64,000 nucleotides of DNA, taken from assembly GCA_020832305.1 (NCBI GenBank), contig JAFIEV010000041.1, forward strand, positions 36,626 through 100,625. Direction: 5' to 3'. This DNA comes from Cyclobacteriaceae bacterium (lineage in GTDB: Bacteria; Bacteroidota; Bacteroidia; Cytophagales; Cyclobacteriaceae). The position numbers were made by a program, and so were the translations under genes. Every line of letters begins with the position of its first letter. The stretch's first letter is position 1. Of the stretch, positions 36,918 to 45,805 are shown piece after piece. The notes beneath the pieces are model-generated. The model made no database searches, was not told the origin of the DNA, and was given only the letters and a program-made list of their open reading frames with translations.

Positions 36918-38197
36918 TTTTTGATGAGCGTATAGTTCAGCAGCAAAAATAAGCGGGTGGTGCCAGTTCCAAGATGATTGGTTCTTGAAACACCACTCCC
37001 ATTTTGATAACGCAATTCACCGCTCAGTCTGTTTCGACTAATTCCGGCGCCCAATACTATGGATTGCTCATATTTTCTAATATCTTTTTTGCTAATCGCT
37101 TCCATGGAAGTATGAGTAGTCTCACTGGCTTCCCGTCTCTCTTCAGTCATTTCGTTACGCAAAGTTACCATAGCGCCTTGGGCAATTCCGGCGTTTATAA
37201 ATAAAATGCTTTTTCCTGTAAAGAACCGGTATCTGAGTAAATTGGAAAGGTTTACATAAGAAAAAGACTGGTTTATGTCGTAAGCGAGAAAATAAAAGGA
37301 AAAATCATCCAAAACCGTCCGCCCTTCAACGGTATATCCCGAAAAGTGCAGATCGTTGAAGATAGAAAACTTACTTAAACTTCGTCGTAGTGGAACATTG
37401 TAGGATAAACCAACAACGGGTAAGGTACTAAAAGATAAATTATATGATTCAGTGAATGGACGATATATTTTGCCTTTATAGTTTACATGGGTGGAGCCAT
37501 ATCCGATAAAAATGCCAATTTCCGATCTTGGTTTGCCATCGTCAAGAATCGCGAGCATTTCAGGGTTTTTACAGGCATAATACTTATGAAACAATTGTAT
37601 TATTTGTTTTTGGTTATATGCCGTTCTTGATGTCAAATTGGCAACTTCAGGGCAATCGGCAAGAAAAAATTTTAATTGTCCCTGATAAGTGTTAATGTAA
37701 GCAACGCCCGTGTAACCCTTATCAAAATAATCTATGTATTTCCTGTATTTGAGCCAATGTGTTTCGCCTTGATAATCCACAAAGAAATTATCACGACCGT
37801 TTTGGGACACATGATGCAAGAGCGCAGGCTCTCCTTTCACCAAAACCCGCAAAAAAAGACGTCCTTTTTTCAGGTCAAACTCACGAGAATAATTCAGCTC
37901 TTTTTGATTCAAAGAACTGAAATCTGCTTCGATGGCACGACTCACATACATATCGCCTTCTACATAAAATTCCTCAACATCTATCGGTGTGTAAGAAATT
38001 ATTGAATTTTGATTATCAGCCTTAAACCTGATTTGGCCTGGATTTTTTTCCCAATTACCATAATTGATACTGCCATACAGCGTATCCCCATTGTACATGA
38101 CCAATGTTGAAGGTTTGAAATTGTCTTTAGCCAAAGCACGCTGGGCAGAACATATTAAGATGCTCGAGAGAATTAATAAAGCTCTAAAAGTATGCAT
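36914..38197 (-). CDS. Uncharacterised membrane/secreted protein, paralogue C of a three-copy family
   Basis: 427 residues. Signal peptide ([20 protein letters not shown]), then [20 protein letters not shown], a middle region with FELK-like [15 protein letters not shown] and [10 protein letters not shown], and a C-terminal barrel-like half ending in [12 protein letters not shown]. It matches paralogues A and B in every conserved block but is 21 kb away. It converges on the TonB receptor, sharing 4 bases with its stop (TTAA). No function can be assigned. Confidence 0.75.
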   Translation of the reverse strand: MHTFRALLILSSILICSAQRALAKDNFKPSTLVMYNGDTLYGSINYGNWEKNPGQIRFKADNQNSIISYTPIDVEEFYVEGDMYVSRAIEADFSSLNQKELNYSREFDLKKGRLFLRVLVKGEPALLHHVSQNGRDNFFVDYQGETHWLKYRKYIDYFDKGYTGVAYINTYQGQLKFFLADCPEVANLTSRTAYNQKQIIQLFHKYYACKNPEMLAILDDGKPRSEIGIFIGYGSTHVNYKGKIYRPFTESYNLSFSTLPVVGLSYNVPLRRSLSKFSIFNDLHFSGYTVEGRTVLDDFSFYFLAYDINQSFSYVNLSNLLRYRFFTGKSILFINAGIAQGAMVTLRNEMTEERREASETTHTSMEAISKKDIRKYEQSIVLGAGISRNRLSGELRYQNGSGVSRTNHLGTGTTRLFLLLNYTLIKN

Positions 38198-38402
38198 GTT
38201 ACAACAACATTAAAAAATTAAATAACTGAAAATCAACTAATTGAAAATCCTGAAAAAGTATTAAAAAGAATCAACAATAATTTCAGCTTCAATTTATGAA
38301 AGAGCAAAGTAAAATAAAAATTATTTGACGCATTTACAGGTAGGTTTTAGCCTGTATTTTAAGAAAAAAATGTTTTTCCTCAGCGTACAGCTATATATGA
38401 CT
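38198..38402. other. Intergenic region upstream of paralogue C
   Basis: AT-rich, 205 bases. No perfect promoter match was found, only CAAA with a one-base spacing defect near 38306. No ORF or repeat was seen. Confidence 0.3.
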
Positions 38403-39197
38403 TTATTCAATGATCTCATACATTTGCCTGGCTCTTTCGCGGCTTGTGGCATTGAAATGCCACCATTCTGAAGAAATATGTGTAAATCCGGCTTTTGTCA
38501 TAACTTCTCTGAGCAAAATACGGTTTTCAACTTGTTCGTTGGTTAACAACCTTTCCCGAACCAGTTCCTGCTCCTTGTTGGTGTGGGCTTCCCTTCCAAA
38601 GTAATCAAATTCGGTGCCCATATCCAGAATTTCGCCTGTCGATGCATTGGCCAGGGTCAGATCAACAGCACAGCCATAATTGTGAATGGATCCTTCTTCA
38701 GGCCTGGCGACATAGTGATGTTTAACTTTTTCAGGCACATCCACCAGATCCCAGAATATCTGTTGAACACTTCTTGGTCTGGCACAATCATAAACATGTA
38801 AAGTAAGATCTGGTCGGATCGTTTGCAGGTAATGATAGGCAGCCACGAGTTTTTTGGCTACATCCGGCTGCAGGTAGCACCTGGTAAGATCACCATACAC
38901 ATTGGCCTGTACAAAATTATCAGCTGTGGCGTACTTCATTTCCACGATTATGCCCCTTTCCAGTGACTGTATATCTATCAGGCCAACATCTATCATACGC
39001 TGCTCAAGTTTGCCAATTTCTCTCCTACCCTCATCTGAGTTATATTCGATTTCATCAAAAACATATGGCTCAACAGCATTGCTCAGCGTATCAGCTTCTT
39101 CAAGCTGATTCTTAGCCTTTTCCCGTCTGTTACTATCTGAACAGGATATTAACAATCCCGCGCTCAGAATAAAAAGAAATTGGATGTAATTTGGCAT
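38403..39197 (-). CDS. VanX/DdpX-like D-Ala-D-Ala dipeptidase, lipoprotein
   Basis: 264 residues. Signal with lipobox (LSAGLLISC, Cys19). M15D signatures: the arginine region YDCARPRSVQQ (Arg140), the zinc motif SIHNYGCAVDL (His172, Asp179), and EWWHFN (catalytic Glu244, zinc His247). Such enzymes cleave D-Ala-D-Ala; vancomycin-resistance versions remove it from precursors, and DdpX/PcgL-type periplasmic ones scavenge D-alanine from peptidoglycan. The lipid anchor speaks for the second role. It is last in the LacI-amidase-beta-lactamase-dipeptidase operon (24 bases after the previous gene). Confidence 0.9.
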   Translation of the reverse strand: MPNYIQFLFILSAGLLISCSDSNRREKAKNQLEEADTLSNAVEPYVFDEIEYNSDEGRREIGKLEQRMIDVGLIDIQSLERGIIVEMKYATADNFVQANVYGDLTRCYLQPDVAKKLVAAYHYLQTIRPDLTLHVYDCARPRSVQQIFWDLVDVPEKVKHHYVARPEEGSIHNYGCAVDLTLANASTGEILDMGTEFDYFGREAHTNKEQELVRERLLTNEQVENRILLREVMTKAGFTHISSEWWHFNATSRERARQMYEIIE

Positions 39198-39221
39198 TAT
39201 CGGCGATTTTTCAGGGAGTAC

Positions 39222-40151
39222 TCAGAGCTTGTATAATTGGGTAAAATAAAGGTATACGGCATGGGACAATTCAGCAATGGTGCCCTCTCCTGCTTTTTCA
39301 TCCTCAAGATCCGAAGAGAGTATTGTAATGATATACCATTGCTCGTCAGTAAGGAAGACAATACCCCCATCATGTCGGTGTTTTTCTATACTTCCGGTTT
39401 TATGTGCCATTTTTACATTTTCAGGGAGTCTTGCAGGCAGCATGGTTTTATGTTCCTGTCCCAGCAGAATATCAATCATTTCCTGCCTTTGCTCTTCAGA
39501 AAAGGTTTCATTTTCCATAATTAATTGAAAAATAGCCGTATACGCAGCGGCGGTAGTGGTATTATTCAAACCTGCCTCCCAGGCTTTCATGTCTTCCACG
39601 CCCCTGAGCACCTTACTATCCAGAATACCATGTTCTGCCAGGTTTTGTCTGATGGCGTTCCCGCCACCCAGCACCTGGTCAATGATTATATTAGTGGCAA
39701 GGTTACTGCTTTTTACGATCATGCGATGGTTCAGCCACCTAAGGGTTTGTCTTGTGCCAATCAGGTCATAAATTTCCTGATCACTGTCCCGCTCTCTTTC
39801 AAGGGTGTAGCTGCTGCCATCAAAAATGCTTTGAAATGAATTGCTGACTTCTAAAGAATCATCCATGCTGTATTCTCCGGTAGCGGCCCGTCTGAAGAGT
39901 TCGCACATCACCGGTACCTTCATAGTACTTGCGGCATGAAAGACCTTGTTATCATTTATTCCTACGTATAAAGGTTCGGTTGAGGGTGCATAGACAGAAA
40001 TGGCAATAGTTCCATCTGTTTTGGCAATTACTTGCTTTAATTCCAGCTCAAGCGCTATCAAATCATGTGGTTTTTGACTGCAATTCGACATTATCATCAG
40101 GATTATTAGGGCGATAATTCCGGTAAAATCTAAAGGCTTACTCATCATCAT
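39222..40151 (-). CDS. Class A beta-lactamase-like serine hydrolase
   Basis: 309 residues. Lipobox-like Cys24 (LMIMSNC). Class A motifs are all present and in order: STMK with Ser75 and Lys78, SSN (148-150, the SxN of the SDN loop), EAGLN (Glu192, the omega-loop ExxLN), and KTG (251-253). The tail HRHDGGIVFLTDEQWYIIT fits the family. Either a true periplasmic beta-lactamase or a D,D-peptidase-related protein; activity is not provable from sequence. The start overlaps the upstream amidase by 14 bases, so it is co-transcribed with it. Confidence 0.85.
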   Translation of the reverse strand: MMMSKPLDFTGIIALIILMIMSNCSQKPHDLIALELELKQVIAKTDGTIAISVYAPSTEPLYVGINDNKVFHAASTMKVPVMCELFRRAATGEYSMDDSLEVSNSFQSIFDGSSYTLERERDSDQEIYDLIGTRQTLRWLNHRMIVKSSNLATNIIIDQVLGGGNAIRQNLAEHGILDSKVLRGVEDMKAWEAGLNNTTTAAAYTAIFQLIMENETFSEEQRQEMIDILLGQEHKTMLPARLPENVKMAHKTGSIEKHRHDGGIVFLTDEQWYIITILSSDLEDEKAGEGTIAELSHAVYLYFTQLYKL

Positions 40152-41166
40152 CTATCTTCACATAATGTTCGGCAACCCTTAGGAATTCGATTTCTGCGGC
40201 TTCTTTCTGACCCTGGAGTAGATGAATTCTGGCTCTGTATTGATGACAGTAAACAGCAACAGGGGAATCTGCAAATGACTTTGCTGAGAGCGTAAAAAGA
40301 TCATAAGCTTTCGTCAGATTATTTTTTTCACCGCTTTCAAATAATTTTTTGGCTTCAAGGTAGTTTTTCATCCAGGCTTTTGCGGTTTCGCTCATTCGTC
40401 CTGCAGCTTTGAATGCATCAAAAGGTGGCAGGTCTGTCCGGCTGTTTTTAGCCAATATTTTCGAAACGGGTGTTGAGAAAAAAGTCTCGAGGGCTTCAAG
40501 GTAGGCATATGCCTCTGCCAGATTATAAGATTCTTGTTTTAATCGTTGTTCTTCAGAAGGATTACTGAAAAAGCTGGCTTCACCTATTACTCCCGGAATC
40601 CCATAGGAATGCCTGAGGACCGCTGTGCCTGAGCCAGGATATATAGTAAGATCTGAAACGAGACTTACCGGTCCGTCTCCCCCAAATAATTTATTCCGGA
40701 ATTGATTGGCCAGTAAGGCGCCCAAGTGTACGCTGGCTTCATTTTCTGAGCGGTTTCCGTGAAAATAAACGATGGGAAAATTAACAGCACTGTCGGCGGT
40801 GGCATTGTGGTGAATAGAAAGGAAGACATCTGCATTTTCCCGAACTGCCAGTTTTGCCCGGTCGGCAAGCTCAATATGAGTGTCTTCGGTCCGGGTCATA
40901 ATTACCTTTGCTCCTTTAGCTTCTAGGAGATCCCGAAGCATAAGGGCAACCCTGAGGTTAATCCACTCTTCGCGTTCGCCGGAAGGACCAATCCTAAAGG
41001 TATCAGAGGCTGCTGTATCTCCATGACCAGGGTCGATACAAATTCGCTTGTCCAGGAGTACATCAGAAGCCATAATATGCGTAGTAAATAGTATAAAAAT
41101 GACCAGTGTTATACCAAATATTAATTGGTAATTGCGATGTGAAGGCATAAATATTTGTATTTGCAT
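40138..41166 (-). CDS. N-acetylmuramoyl-L-alanine amidase (Amidase_3)
   Basis: 342 residues. A signal segment (about 13-32), then the zinc amidase domain with His48 in CIDPGHGD, Glu66/67 in REEWIN, His119 in FLSIHHNA and catalytic Glu196 in VIGEASFF. It cleaves the amide between muramic acid and the stem peptide in the periplasm. The C-terminal third (about 250-342) is helical and TPR-like (LTKAYDLFTLSAKSFADSPV), possibly a regulatory or partner-binding part. The ATG lies at the LacI stop (TAATG, one-base overlap). Confidence 0.9.
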   Translation of the reverse strand: MQIQIFMPSHRNYQLIFGITLVIFILFTTHIMASDVLLDKRICIDPGHGDTAASDTFRIGPSGEREEWINLRVALMLRDLLEAKGAKVIMTRTEDTHIELADRAKLAVRENADVFLSIHHNATADSAVNFPIVYFHGNRSENEASVHLGALLANQFRNKLFGGDGPVSLVSDLTIYPGSGTAVLRHSYGIPGVIGEASFFSNPSEEQRLKQESYNLAEAYAYLEALETFFSTPVSKILAKNSRTDLPPFDAFKAAGRMSETAKAWMKNYLEAKKLFESGEKNNLTKAYDLFTLSAKSFADSPVAVYCHQYRARIHLLQGQKEAAEIEFLRVAEHYVKIDDDE

Positions 41167-42182
41167 TATCGATCAGAAGATGACCTTACCACGAGTTCTG
41201 TTCTCAGCACCTCGTGACGTATTCCTCTATTACTTTTTTTATCCATTTGTTCCAGCAGCATTCGGGTGGCCAGCATGCCCATTTCGAAGCCAGGTTGCAA
41301 AACACTGGTAAGCGGTGGATCCATGAGTTCTGTAATGGTTGGATCATCAGAGAAACCAACAATTGCTACATCATCTGGAATGCGCAAACCGTGTTCTTTA
41401 ATGGCTTTCATAGCACCAATCGCGGCCAAGTCATTTACAGCAAAAATCGCATCTGGCGGACTATTATGTTTAAGGACCTCCTCTACAGCTTCTTTTGCTG
41501 TTTTGAAGGAATCTCCAAGAATGATTAAATTAGGATCAAAGATGATTTGATTCTTTTGCAAGGCATCCTTATAGCCTTTGGCTCTTTCCTGTGAAATGAT
41601 AAGATTGCCGGGTGCGGTAAGGTGCAATATTTTCTTGCACCCTTTATCTATTAAATGTTGGGTTGCATTATATCCCCCCTGATAATCCTGCGCCGTAACA
41701 CTGCAAGTATCCAGGTCGGGGTAACAACGGTCGAATTGAACGATGGGAATGCCTCTTTTCTGCAGGGCGAGCAGATGATCAACGGAAGTGGTGGTTTTGG
41801 ATACGGATACCAATAATCCATCTACCCTGCTGGCCATTAATGCATTGGCATTCATTTGCTCCCGCTCCATGCTTTCATTTGACTGACAGATCATTACGTG
41901 GTATCCCATGCTGTAGGCAACATCTTCAATGCCACTAATAACTGATGAGAAAAAATAGTGAACAATCTCAGGAACGATCACTCCTATAGTAAAAGTTTTG
42001 CTTTGTCTCAGGTTCTGGGCAACGGTATTTGGCTGATAATCGAGTTCCCTGGCTACCCTGGTCACCGCCTCTTTGGTGGATTCACTGATGTCGGGATGCC
42101 CCTTTAGTGCTCTGGAAACCGTAGAAGGCGCAATATTGAGCTTCCTGGCTATATCCTTTATTGTTATCTGTGTTGATGACAT
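41166..42182 (-). CDS. LacI-family transcriptional regulator
   Basis: An upstream TTG frame exists, but the ATG at 42182 (MSSTQITIKDIARKLNIAPS) starts at the usual place, giving 338 residues. The LacI helix-turn-helix reads ARKLNIAPSTVSRALKGHPD with the hinge helix at PNTVAQNLRQ, followed by a periplasmic-binding-protein-like sugar domain (IGVIVPEIVHYFFSSVI, FSDDPTITELMDPPLTSV). It is divergent from the sus/maltose cluster and is its likely regulator, with a candidate operator at 42454-42477. Unusually it leads an operon of three peptidoglycan genes. Confidence 0.93.
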   Translation of the reverse strand: MSSTQITIKDIARKLNIAPSTVSRALKGHPDISESTKEAVTRVARELDYQPNTVAQNLRQSKTFTIGVIVPEIVHYFFSSVISGIEDVAYSMGYHVMICQSNESMEREQMNANALMASRVDGLLVSVSKTTTSVDHLLALQKRGIPIVQFDRCYPDLDTCSVTAQDYQGGYNATQHLIDKGCKKILHLTAPGNLIISQERAKGYKDALQKNQIIFDPNLIILGDSFKTAKEAVEEVLKHNSPPDAIFAVNDLAAIGAMKAIKEHGLRIPDDVAIVGFSDDPTITELMDPPLTSVLQPGFEMGMLATRMLLEQMDKKSNRGIRHEVLRTELVVRSSSDR

Positions 42183-42380
42183 CTTTGCGTTTATAAATAC
42201 TTGTACATTCAACTGTAAGAAACCATATGATAATGGTTACACCCCATTAAAAATTGCTGTGGCTAAAATACGAAGCAGCCTTGTATAAAATAAATTTTGG
42301 GACTTCGATTTTTCTTAAAAAAGTACAAGATCAAACTACACTTGTATGGCTATACATGCCTGAGAAGGTCAGTTTGAAAG

Positions 42381-42396
42381 TATGACGAATGTCATA
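42381..42396. promoter_or_regulatory. Palindrome TATGAC-N4-GTCATA upstream of the sus operon
   Basis: A perfect palindrome with 6-bp arms around GAAT. The same arms around AGTT occur at 51697-51712 upstream of the aldolase gene. Position well upstream of the sus leader suits an activator; the symmetry and size would suit a Crp/Fnr-type dimer, which is inference. Confidence 0.55.
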
Positions 42397-42453
42397 AAAT
42401 TGAACTATTCAAATATATATAAAAATTGACATCTTTGATATTTTGTAATTTCA

Positions 42454-42477
42454 GAAATCGATTGCACTATCGATTTC
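42454..42477. promoter_or_regulatory. Candidate LacI-family operator
   Basis: GAAATCGAT (42454-42462) and ATCGATTTC (42469-42477) are exact reverse complements with a 6-base centre TGCACT. Length, symmetry and position just downstream of the best -7 candidate (42430-42437) suit binding by the divergently encoded LacI-family regulator as repressor. Confidence 0.6.
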
Positions 42478-42570
42478 GTTAATTATTTGCACAAAAACCG
42501 ACAAAATGTTTGCTATTATTCCAATAAAATTTTTTATATATGCTGAAAATTAGCAAAATCATAAAAAAGT

Positions 42571-42768
42571 ATGCTTTCCATCTTAAAAAAGTATTACGTG
42601 ATAACAGGGCAAATCAAAGAAGATCACGAACTATGCTTTGTTCAATTATTGAATAATTTTTATATAGGGGAAAGCGTGACACAATTTGATTTGGCTTTAG
42701 ACTTTGTTCAAAACATCGCCTCTATAAGAGAGCGATATATCCATTTAACTAAAAAAAATGTAGTATGA
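42571..42768 (+). CDS. 65-codon leader ORF coupled to susC
   Basis: MLSILKKYYVITGQIKEDHE and onwards, with no signal peptide or recognised domain; C-terminal half is helical (FDLALDFVQNIASIRERYIH). Its stop overlaps the susC start as ATGA (42765-42768), which is a classic arrangement for translational coupling. Whether it makes a functional protein or acts as a leader peptide is unknown. No close family is known to me. Confidence 0.45.
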   Translation: MLSILKKYYVITGQIKEDHELCFVQLLNNFYIGESVTQFDLALDFVQNIASIRERYIHLTKKNVV

Positions 42769-45700
42769 AGTACAAGTATCTTGCTATTTCCCTGCTTACC
42801 ATTTTTTATTGGACCCTTTTGGCGGGTTCGGCTGTTGCACAACAGCAAACGGTAACAGGAAGAGTGACAGAGGGTCCGGATGGTTCAGGAATGCCGGGTG
42901 TTAACGTAGTGATCAAAGGAACTACATTGGGTACAGTAACTGACGTCAACGGTCAATATAGTATCCAGGCGGGTCCTGAAGATATTCTCACTTTTTCTTT
43001 TGTTGGGTACATCACCCAGCAGGAAACAGTTGGCAACAAATCGATCATCAATATAATATTGAAGTCTGATGTGACCGCCCTTGAAGAAATTGTGGTAATT
43101 GGCTATGGTGAAGTGAGAAAAGAGGACCTGACTGGTTCTGTTTTGGCCGTCGGCACTAAAGATTTTAACAAAGGCGTTGTTTCATCGCCCCAGGACCTGC
43201 TTTTAGGTAAAGTAGCCGGGGTTCAGATAACATCTACCGGTGGTGCACCAGGCGCAGGTTCGACCATTAGAATTCGTGGCGGATCCTCGCTTTCTGCCAA
43301 CAATGATCCACTGATTGTAATTGATGGCTTTCCGGTAGATGGTGGCGGAGGCTCTGGTTCACCTAATATACTGGCAACTATTAATCCCAACGACATTGAA
43401 ACTTTTACAGTACTGAAAGATGCCTCTGCCACTGCCATTTATGGTTCAAGGGCCTCCAATGGTGTAATTATTATTACCACCAAAAAAGGTAAGTCTGGCC
43501 GTCCAATGGAGGTGAATTGGAATTCTAATTTCTCCGTGTCCTCTCCTATGCGATATTATGATGTTTTTTCTGGTGATGAAATCAGGGAAATGGCCGAAAT
43601 GGTCGCCAATTCTGAAGATATCCGCGTGGGCTTGAACCCTGAAAATTTATTTCGACTGGGTCAGGAAAATACCGACTGGCAAAGAGAAATTTTCAGAACA
43701 GCCTTTACCCATGACCACAACATTACATTTTCAGGAGCAACGGAGACCTTACCTTACAGGGTTTCTATAGGTTACACCGATCAGGATGGTATTTTACAAA
43801 CTACCAACATGAGAAGAAATTCCCTTTCCTTCTCTCTGGATCCTAAGTTTCTCAATGACCGACTTAAACTGAATGTCAATTTTACAGGTTCACATAATCG
43901 CCACAATTTTGGCGATGAAGGTGCGGTTGGAAATGCCATAGCCATGGACCCCACCCAGCCTGTGAGAAATGGCAATTCCCGATGGGGAGGCTATTTTACA
44001 TGGACTGATGAGAATGTGAACGGAATGATGGATATCAATGGAAATCCAACCACCATTGCAACGCCAAACCCTGTGGCAATGCTGGAACAAACCCAAAATA
44101 CCTCCAGGGTAAACCGGGCCATTGGTAACGTACAGGCCGATTACAAATTTGACTTTTTGCCGGGTTTGCGCTTTAACGTAAACATGGGTTTTGACTATTT
44201 CGATAGTGAAGGTTCAAACATTGCGCCCACCGATGCCGCTTTTGCTATCACCGGTGGTGCGGGCCGACTTAATGAATATACTGCCCGAAATACTTCACAG
44301 CTTTTCGAATCTTATTTCAATTACAACAAAAAACTTGGCGATAAGCACGTAATCGATGCAACGGCAGGTTATTCATGGCAGTATTTTAAAAGAGAAGGAT
44401 ACAACTGGAACCGCAATAACGCCGAACTGGGTAGTCCTGAGTACATTGTAAGCGACAGCCTAAGCTTTGCCAATGAATTGTACCTGATCTCTTTCTTTGG
44501 AAGATTAAATTATTCCCTCAACAATAAATACCTGGCAACTTTTACACTCAGAAGTGACGGATCTTCAAGGTTTGCTCCGGGCAATCGCTGGGGTGTGTTT
44601 CCAGCAGTAGCCCTGGCATGGAAAATGGAAGAAGAAGATTTTATCCGAAGTGTAGACGCTATTTCTCATTTAAAGCTCAGGGCCAGCTGGGGGGTTACCG
44701 GTCAGCAGGATATTGGACCTTTCTATCCTTATCTTCCCATTATGAGAAGAAGTGAGCAAACGGCCATGTATCAGTTTGGTAATCAGTTTTTCAATACCCT
44801 CAGGCCTGATGCTTATGATGCCAATATCAAATGGGAAGAAACCGTTACTTGGAATGCCGGTCTGGATTATGGTATTTGGGGTGATAAAATATTTGGTTCT
44901 TTCGATGTATACTACCGCGAAACCCGCGATATGCTGAACTTCATCAGAATCCCTGCAGGTAGCAACTTTTCTAACTTCCTCACAACCAATGTGGGTAGCC
45001 TGGTAAATAAAGGTTTTGAAGCTACGATCAATTATGTTCCGATAAGCCGTCAGGGATTTACCTGGAGCATAGGTGGTAACCTTACTTATAATGTCAATGA
45101 AATCACCCGCCTGGTTGCGGCCGGAGCCGATGATTTTCCGGGCGTTCCCGCCGGAGGTATTGCAGGTGGAACCGGTAATACCATTATGAACCAACAGATT
45201 GGATTTCCTGTAAACTCATTCTTCGTGTTCCAGCAAATTTATGACACCAATGGACGTCCGATTGAAGGTTTGTATGCGGATCGTACAGGACAAGGCGGAC
45301 AGGTAATCAGCGACGAGCGAAACAGATACCAATTCCAGGACCCTGCTCCTTTGGTATGGTTGGGACTCAATACCAGCATCAGTTACAAAGACTGGGATTT
45401 CTTTGCTGCGGGCCGTGCCAATATCGCTAACTATCTGTATAACAACGTAGCATCTGACAGGGCAAATTATCAGTTTATCTTTGACCAGTCACAACACTTC
45501 AGAAATGTACCCAGGCTGCTTAACGATACGCACTTTGTGTTACAGCAGTTTTTCTCTGACCATTATATAGAAAATGCTTCTTTCTTCAGGTTGGATAACG
45601 TAAGCGTTGGCTACAATGTACAGGAACTTTTTGGTTCAAAATACAGAGCCAGATTTAGCCTGACCGGTCAAAACCTCTTCTTCATAACCAATTATAAAGG

Positions 45701-45788
45701 ATTGGATCCTGAAATCAGCGGAGGTATTGATAATAACATTTATCCCAGACCGAGAACATTCTTATTGGGTGTTAATGTAACCTTTTAA
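42765..45788 (+). CDS. susC: SusC-like TonB-dependent maltodextrin transporter
   Basis: 1007 residues. Signal peptide (YLAISLLTIFYWTLLAGSA), then a CarboxypepD_reg-like domain (TVTGRVTEGPDGSGMPGVNV), the TonB-box-like EEIVVIGYGEVRKEDLTGSV, the SusC-type plug (GVQITSTGGAPGAGSTIRIR, VLKDASATAIYGSRASNGVI) and a barrel ending RTFLLGVNVTF. The start lies within the ATGA overlap of the leader ORF. Pairs with SusD (17 bases downstream) to import malto-oligosaccharides across the outer membrane in a TonB-driven way. First full gene of the operon. Confidence 0.96.
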   Translation: MKYKYLAISLLTIFYWTLLAGSAVAQQQTVTGRVTEGPDGSGMPGVNVVIKGTTLGTVTDVNGQYSIQAGPEDILTFSFVGYITQQETVGNKSIINIILKSDVTALEEIVVIGYGEVRKEDLTGSVLAVGTKDFNKGVVSSPQDLLLGKVAGVQITSTGGAPGAGSTIRIRGGSSLSANNDPLIVIDGFPVDGGGGSGSPNILATINPNDIETFTVLKDASATAIYGSRASNGVIIITTKKGKSGRPMEVNWNSNFSVSSPMRYYDVFSGDEIREMAEMVANSEDIRVGLNPENLFRLGQENTDWQREIFRTAFTHDHNITFSGATETLPYRVSIGYTDQDGILQTTNMRRNSLSFSLDPKFLNDRLKLNVNFTGSHNRHNFGDEGAVGNAIAMDPTQPVRNGNSRWGGYFTWTDENVNGMMDINGNPTTIATPNPVAMLEQTQNTSRVNRAIGNVQADYKFDFLPGLRFNVNMGFDYFDSEGSNIAPTDAAFAITGGAGRLNEYTARNTSQLFESYFNYNKKLGDKHVIDATAGYSWQYFKREGYNWNRNNAELGSPEYIVSDSLSFANELYLISFFGRLNYSLNNKYLATFTLRSDGSSRFAPGNRWGVFPAVALAWKMEEEDFIRSVDAISHLKLRASWGVTGQQDIGPFYPYLPIMRRSEQTAMYQFGNQFFNTLRPDAYDANIKWEETVTWNAGLDYGIWGDKIFGSFDVYYRETRDMLNFIRIPAGSNFSNFLTTNVGSLVNKGFEATINYVPISRQGFTWSIGGNLTYNVNEITRLVAAGADDFPGVPAGGIAGGTGNTIMNQQIGFPVNSFFVFQQIYDTNGRPIEGLYADRTGQGGQVISDERNRYQFQDPAPLVWLGLNTSISYKDWDFFAAGRANIANYLYNNVASDRANYQFIFDQSQHFRNVPRLLNDTHFVLQQFFSDHYIENASFFRLDNVSVGYNVQELFGSKYRARFSLTGQNLFFITNYKGLDPEISGGIDNNIYPRPRTFLLGVNVTF

Positions 45789-45805
45789 TTAAATCAGGAA
45801 GAACA

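Larger units (their letters stand above)
42213..42570. other. Divergent regulatory region between lacI and the sus operon
   Basis: 358 bases, AT-rich, no gene supported. It contains two palindromes: TATGAC-N4-GTCATA at 42381-42396 and a 24-bp LacI-type site at 42454-42477. CATCTTTG at 42430-42437 is a 7/8 match to the -7 element, placed between them. No perfect -33/-7 pair was seen on either strand. Confidence 0.5.
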
